DNA from: Knoxdaviesia capensis
Taxonomy: Eukaryota > Ascomycota > Sordariomycetes > Microascales > Gondwanamycetaceae
Direction: 5' to 3'
NCBI GenBank assembly: GCA_001510575.1
Contig: LNGK01000008.1
Coordinates: 384,340 to 448,339, forward strand
Length of the DNA stretch: 64,000 nt
Under the pieces are notes generated by a model. It searched no databases. It had not been told where the DNA came from and was given only the letters and a program-made list of their open reading frames with translations. Of this stretch, positions 59,601 through 64,000 are shown piece after piece. A program made the position numbers and the translations under genes. Each line of letters starts with the position of its first letter. The stretch's first letter is position 1.

Positions 59601-60431
59601 CCGTTCCGCGTGCAGCCGCAGGCGAGCACGCCCGCCAAAGCCGCCCACGCGCAGCGTCTTGCGCAAGCGATCAACGCCGCGGTGGCGCGCGGCGAAACGC
59701 CCGACCGCGAGCTGTGGCGCGCGCTGGCAGAGGCCACGGGGCCCGCGCAGCTGGATACGCGGCCGTCGGCGCCGTTTGCGAGCATGGGGGTCGACATGTA
59801 CGTCAAAGCCACGAGCCCGCTCCGCCGGTTCGCGGACCTGGTGGTGCATTGGCAGGTGCATGCGGCGCTGGACGAGGAGCGGCGGCGCGGGGCGTCGTTG
59901 GTCGGGGTGTACCCGTACCCCGCGGGCAGCGCGCCGCCGCCCCAGCAAACACCACGCGCGCCCCCACCCGCAGCAGCAGCAGCCGAGGCGGCGGCCGAGG
60001 GTCAGAGTCCCGCCCCCGACCGCACGCCCTCGTACCTCGCGTTCTCCGAGTCGGTGCTGCAGCGCAAGCTCGACGAGCTGCGCATGCGCGAGCGCACGGC
60101 GCGGCGGCTCGACAGCGCGGCGGTGCCGCGCCAGATGACGGTGCAAGCGCTTGTGCGGGCGTGGGCGTTCCACGAAGCCCCGCTCCCGGCCACCTTCACA
60201 TTCACGGTTGCCGACGTGTTCCTGAAGTCGGCGGCGGGGCGGCTGACCGACTGGTTCGACGTGGCGGCCACCGTCACGCCGGACGGGCTGGAGGGCGTCG
60301 CGCGGCTGGTGGAGGTGCGGGAGGGCGATGTCTTTGAGGTGGAGATTGCGGCGCTGGATGCGCGCGAGGGGAGTGTGTATGTGCGGGCTTTGCGAAGGGT
60401 GGGGGCCGGTGCGGATGGGGGTGGTGTGTGA
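56645..60431 (+). CDS. cyt-4: Mitochondrial RNB-family 3'-5' exoribonuclease (CYT-4/Dss1-like)
   Basis: Three exons: 56645-56710, 56808-57265 and 57347-60431 (1202 residues). Both introns have clear GCTAAC-type branch points; donors are GTGAGT and GTAAGG. Exon 1 encodes MLGRAGRRQYVCVQC, an Arg-rich presequence suited to mitochondrial import. Enzymes of this kind degrade or trim mitochondrial RNA, as CYT-4 in Neurospora and Dss1 in the yeast degradosome. The middle carries IRAKLRDWDVANR and a beta-rich region (RPGTLVEIR, PVLAVVIGHFNGLYYLYG). The RNB catalytic motif is at about residues 618-632: CIDDASTTLLDDAVSVE, with both Asp pairs present. Near residues 825-865 an acidic insertion rich in Glu, Asp and Ala interrupts the RNB domain, and a Pro/Ala insertion lies near 59930-60000. 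FASMGVDMYVKATSPLRRFADLVVHWQ is the conserved RNB C-terminal motif (quoted here by its ends: SPLRRFADLVVHWQ). GC is high throughout. Confidence 0.9.
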
Positions 60432-60642
60432 GGTGGTGTGTGTGTGTGTGTGTGCGGCGGCCGGTGTACGGTGCTGTCTATCTCTGTGGTGTGTGTACGA
60501 TTGTGTAGGATACGGCTCTGGGCTGGTGTATCTAGATCTGCATGGAGTTTCTTGGGCGGTCTTTCTAAAAGTCTTTCCTGGTTTTTGATTTTTTTGGTGT
60601 GTTATATACCATGTATCACTACATAATCTCTACGTCTTTGGT

Positions 60643-60675
<33 letters not shown>

Positions 60676-63600
60676 ATGTGTGTGTGTGTGTTATTCACTG
60701 CTTATATTTCGCGGTATCCCCAAGACTGCACATTTGCGTACGGGAGATCGCCGCATGCTCGGGTATAATTCCCGGAGGAGCAACAGCGGCGGCGATTGGC
60801 CGGCAGATTGTGCTACACATGGCTGTCTGTGAACGAGATCACACTCTGTTTCGTTTGTCACGTCTCTTGTCTTCGCTGTCAGGTGAGGTACTTACAAGAA
60901 GGAAGCAGGCAGCAGAGTGAGAGTTAGGTTTTGTAAAGGGAAGAAGAATCGCAAACAGCTGGGAACGAACGGTGGAGACAGGCGCCGGAAAGAGAGAGTG
61001 TGTGTCTGAGAGCCGATCAAACACTTGGAAGACCTCCTGATAGAAGAGACGTTCTGGCATGGGGGGGCGAGTGTAGGATTTTTGCGGGAGAGGGCTGGGG
61101 AATTCATGGTTGGTGGTTCTGTGGGCAGGAAGAGAGTGGATTGTGTGGACTGCCATGGCTAGTGTTCAAACTTGGTTGCTGGGAACAGCGCTCATGTCGT
61201 GGACGCCGAAACACCGGGGAATGGTCGGGATGGAGCCCTCGTCTTAGGGTTGTTATGTGGCGAACCCTATCTGTTGGGGTTAGGGTCTAGCCCTTGTCAC
61301 TCTTCAGTACTACTATACAGTACATAAACTCCGTACCTGTTCCATACTCGTCAGCTCTCCTCCGTGACAAGCCGACAACGACAGCAAATTTCGCGACAAG
61401 TCAATTTATTGACAGGACCAGCCCCAAACCGGCAGAGGCTCCAAAGCTAACGCCCAACTGGGGCTAGCGTTATCACCAACCGTGCTTCAGGTGAATCGGC
61501 AAGGCTGTTGTTTCTGGCGTTGTTGTCAGTTGGTGTGGCTCTGTGATGTGACGAGATACACAGAAAAGGAGGAGCTGAACACAGGGAACAACTGGCACAA
61601 CGATGTCGCACGCAATGCGACGGCGCGCATGAGGTGAGCGCGAGTAACGCGATCATTGCGGGCTGATGCTTCTCTACTTAATGACTGGCCATTCGGTTGC
61701 CACTCTGAACATTGAAGATTGATTGAAGATTCAGGTCTGGATTGATACTGGTGGCGCAACTGTGAATGCCTACCTACATGTCCTGCGATAGACAGGTGGC
61801 AGCTCGGATATCTTCGGAGGACGGCCAACATCGAGGGCATCACCGGCACACGGTATCATATGTGCACCGCATAAAGTGACCCGTCGCCCGTGAGGCTCTC
61901 CTTTTTGTCAGTCTTTTTGCGTCCCACCCAGCGGGAGAGTCAGAGAAAGTTGGCGATAGTCTGGGACGGATAGATAACCCGAGAATGAAACACGGCATAA
62001 GGCAAGATCCAATCAAGCAGGTCTCCCTCTGCCCACAGAGCCGCCCGTTGTGCTCAACTGTCGACGCAGTTCTTCTTCCCTCGAGGTAACGCGGCTCATT
62101 CCCCGCCTCCAGGCAAAGCTGTGCTGTGGTGTGTGGTTGTCTCACGCGGGGCGCGCGTGTCTCTCCGTCTCCGTCCAAGAGGAAGTGGGAGAGAGGAGGA
62201 GAGAGACTACTGTAGAGGGGTAGAGCATAGACGTAAGGGAAATACATTCCGTACAGTTCAGCAGGGATATCTTCTCTCCTTTCTTAACTCTGTCTCCTTG
62301 CATATCTTGCCGTTCAGCCTTCTTCCCCTCCAACCTTCTTGTTATCGGCCGCCAGGGAGACAGTGAAGAATGGAACAGGGAACCCAATTCCGCTGCACAT
62401 TCCCGATGGAGTGTGAGATCCATCGGCAACTACTACGAGTACACGCAGGATGTAAAATGTGAACATACGAGGAAATACGAGCACATACCACCGTTGGACA
62501 TCATGAAGTTGGTGATACTGACGATGGTGATGGTGAGCGAGGGTGACTAAGATATGCAATTACACAGATGAGATGCACCAAGTGAACGACATGCAACAAT
62601 CGAGGTGTGGGTACACAGTTACATGTGATGCTGGCGTCAAATTACCTGCGTAGCCCCCCTTTTTTATTTATTTATTTTCTTTTTTCTTTTTTTATCGCCC
62701 TCACTTAACCTGCCAAAATGCGCTAGCCTTAAAGTGGACGAGGCCCGAAGTCAGGGGGAAGAAAGGAGGAGGAAGGAAGGAAGGAAAAGGGAAAGACCCC
62801 CCCCTCCGGTTAAACTGACAGAACGGCCAAAGATATGCAGACACCAGAAGAATATGCATTTACAGGACATGCATGCACTTGTCGGGGGGGTTTCGGTATG
62901 CAGAGAGAAGAGACATTTTCAAGACGAAGAAGACAAGATTCGTGATGGTGCGAAGGTGCGTCTAAATTCTATTACAGCGAAGTGCAGGTTGCCCCCCTGA
63001 CGCTAAGGCAGGTACACGCACGCTCGTTTTGGCACTGGTGCTTGATGGCTGACCATGCTTTCGCTGAGGTGGTAATTGGAATGGAGAAGAGCTGCAGAGT
63101 ACTGTACAGTACAGTACTGTACTGTAAGCCTGTGAGATGCAGGAGAACCTGGTACTGCGAGAGGCAAAGGCTTTAAGGAGTGCTCACTGCTCACCTTCAA
63201 CGTCGTACAGAACAGTACCAACCAGGGATGCGACTCCGACACCAAGATGCACGTAATTAAAGGAACGACACAGAGGGGAGGGAAACTGGGCGGGTGTAAA
63301 CGCCTTCTTCACGCCCCATTTTCTAATCACTTCTGACTGGACTTCTTTGTACGGTACTTTACAGTACCCGGTTTGTGTTCCTTATGCTGGGGCTGAACAG
63401 AGTGTCTATCCATTCCCCCCTTACCTCATTCTGTGAGGCAAAGCTCTTTCTTTGCTTCTTTTCGTCTGAAGATTGGTGTCGCCCGTGATTCATACAAACT
63501 GTTTACTGTACGTGTGTTACCGTCGGCGAACGGCAGATTCGGATAGAGGACTACACCGCTTTGTTGCACTATGTGCATGTTCGAGTAAGTGCATAATCTG

Positions 63601-64000
63601 TTGTAGACCAGCCGCTCTTTCCGGGGCAGAAGGAAACCTCGGCCGGTACTGTAGACGACAGCATGGTCGGCGGTGCCTTCCGTCTGCATCTGCAGTCTGC
63701 ACATTTGAGGAAAGACCTTGCTTTGTGCATTGCTGCTTCCTTCTTCTGCAAAAAAGAGTGTGCAGACTTTTGACTCCTTCCGAGGCGTTCGTTCGTTCGG
63801 TTCTTTCCTTTTGATTGTGTTGGGCGTTTGTTTTTCTCCAGAATGTCTCTCGCGTTTTCTACTTCTCTGGCCTCTTCCCCGTTCCTTTCTTTCTTCATCT
63901 CACTTCTCTCTTGATTTCTTCCTCTTCTCCTTCTCATCCATCGTCGATCATCGTTTCCGCGTCTTCTCGTCCCTCGCCACGGCCTCATTCTCTTCTTCGA
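60432..64000. other. Right-edge intergenic region
   Basis: After the RNase gene there are GT and (TC)n runs (60642-60670), telomere-like motifs (TTAGGGTT near 61244, GGGGTTAGGG near 61275), palindromic TACTGTA clusters (61300-61326, 63094-63126, 63350-63368) and unique sequence. The last 200 bases are CT-rich on the plus strand, as before other genes here, which suggests a plus-strand gene starting beyond the window. No gene is supported inside. Confidence 0.5.
63094..63126. repeat. Palindromic TACTGTACAGTA cluster
   Basis: GTACTGTACAGTACAGTACT is an almost perfect inverted repeat, extended by another half-copy. It is like the elements at 10392, 12300 and 30666. Confidence 0.8.

Noticed and set aside
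57744..60173. An 809-codon open frame antisense to the mitochondrial RNase gene
   Set aside because: High third-position GC keeps the antisense strand open; the sense frame has RNB motifs and clean introns.

Overview
The window is nuclear DNA of a filamentous ascomycete, most likely an Eurotiales (Aspergillus/Penicillium-type) mould. The evidence is short spliced introns with GTRNGT donors, GCTAAC-type branch points and YAG acceptors, a BtgE-type GH17 cell-wall protein, a CYT-4/Dss1-type mitochondrial RNase II, and a large insertion showing repeat-induced point mutation (RIP). No bacterial operons, rRNA, convincing tRNA genes or CRISPR arrays were seen.

Layout. From left to right I can support seven protein-coding genes. 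A WD40-repeat protein (2670-4681, +, 3 exons) converges with a btgE-like GH17 wall protein (6553-8795, -, 2 exons). A long gene-poor stretch follows, holding a minisatellite, GA tracts, palindromic TACTGTACAGTA-type motifs and a frameshifted remnant of a probable HNH-nuclease-family gene (about 15.7-16.3 kb). The exocyst gene sec10 (17577-20206, -) and the dolichol-synthesis gene nus1 (21168-22364, +) diverge from a shared 1-kb promoter. The tRNA m1G37 methyltransferase gene trm5 (23397-25103, +) follows, and then 7.5 kb without a recognisable gene. To the right of the insertion lie a Reg1-like PP1 regulatory subunit (52760-54721, +) and a mitochondrial RNB exoribonuclease (56645-60431, +). 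The last 3.5 kb looks like the upstream region of a gene beyond the edge.

The central 14.6 kb (32607-47222) is a nested pair of dead LTR retrotransposons. The outer one is a Ty1/copia element on the minus strand with 210-bp LTRs, a perfect 5-bp target duplication (GATTG) and a primer-binding site matching the anticodon region of initiator tRNA-Met. It is interrupted by a 9820-bp Ty3/gypsy element on the plus strand with 284-bp LTRs. CpA and TpG are almost absent from the interior, CpG is kept, and the LTR differences I could align are transitions, which is the RIP signature. The RIP boundary falls inside each outer LTR. The inner element also carries an extra, unidentified reading frame of about 500 codons downstream of integrase; this is the most novel item in the window.

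The host genes are housekeeping: secretion (sec10), N-glycosylation and dolichol (nus1), cell wall (btgE), mitochondrial RNA turnover (CYT-4-like), tRNA modification (trm5) and glucose signalling (reg1-like). They form no gene cluster. The unusual aspect is low gene density: several intergenic stretches of 5-8 kb carry only microsatellites, polypyrimidine tracts and palindromic motifs.
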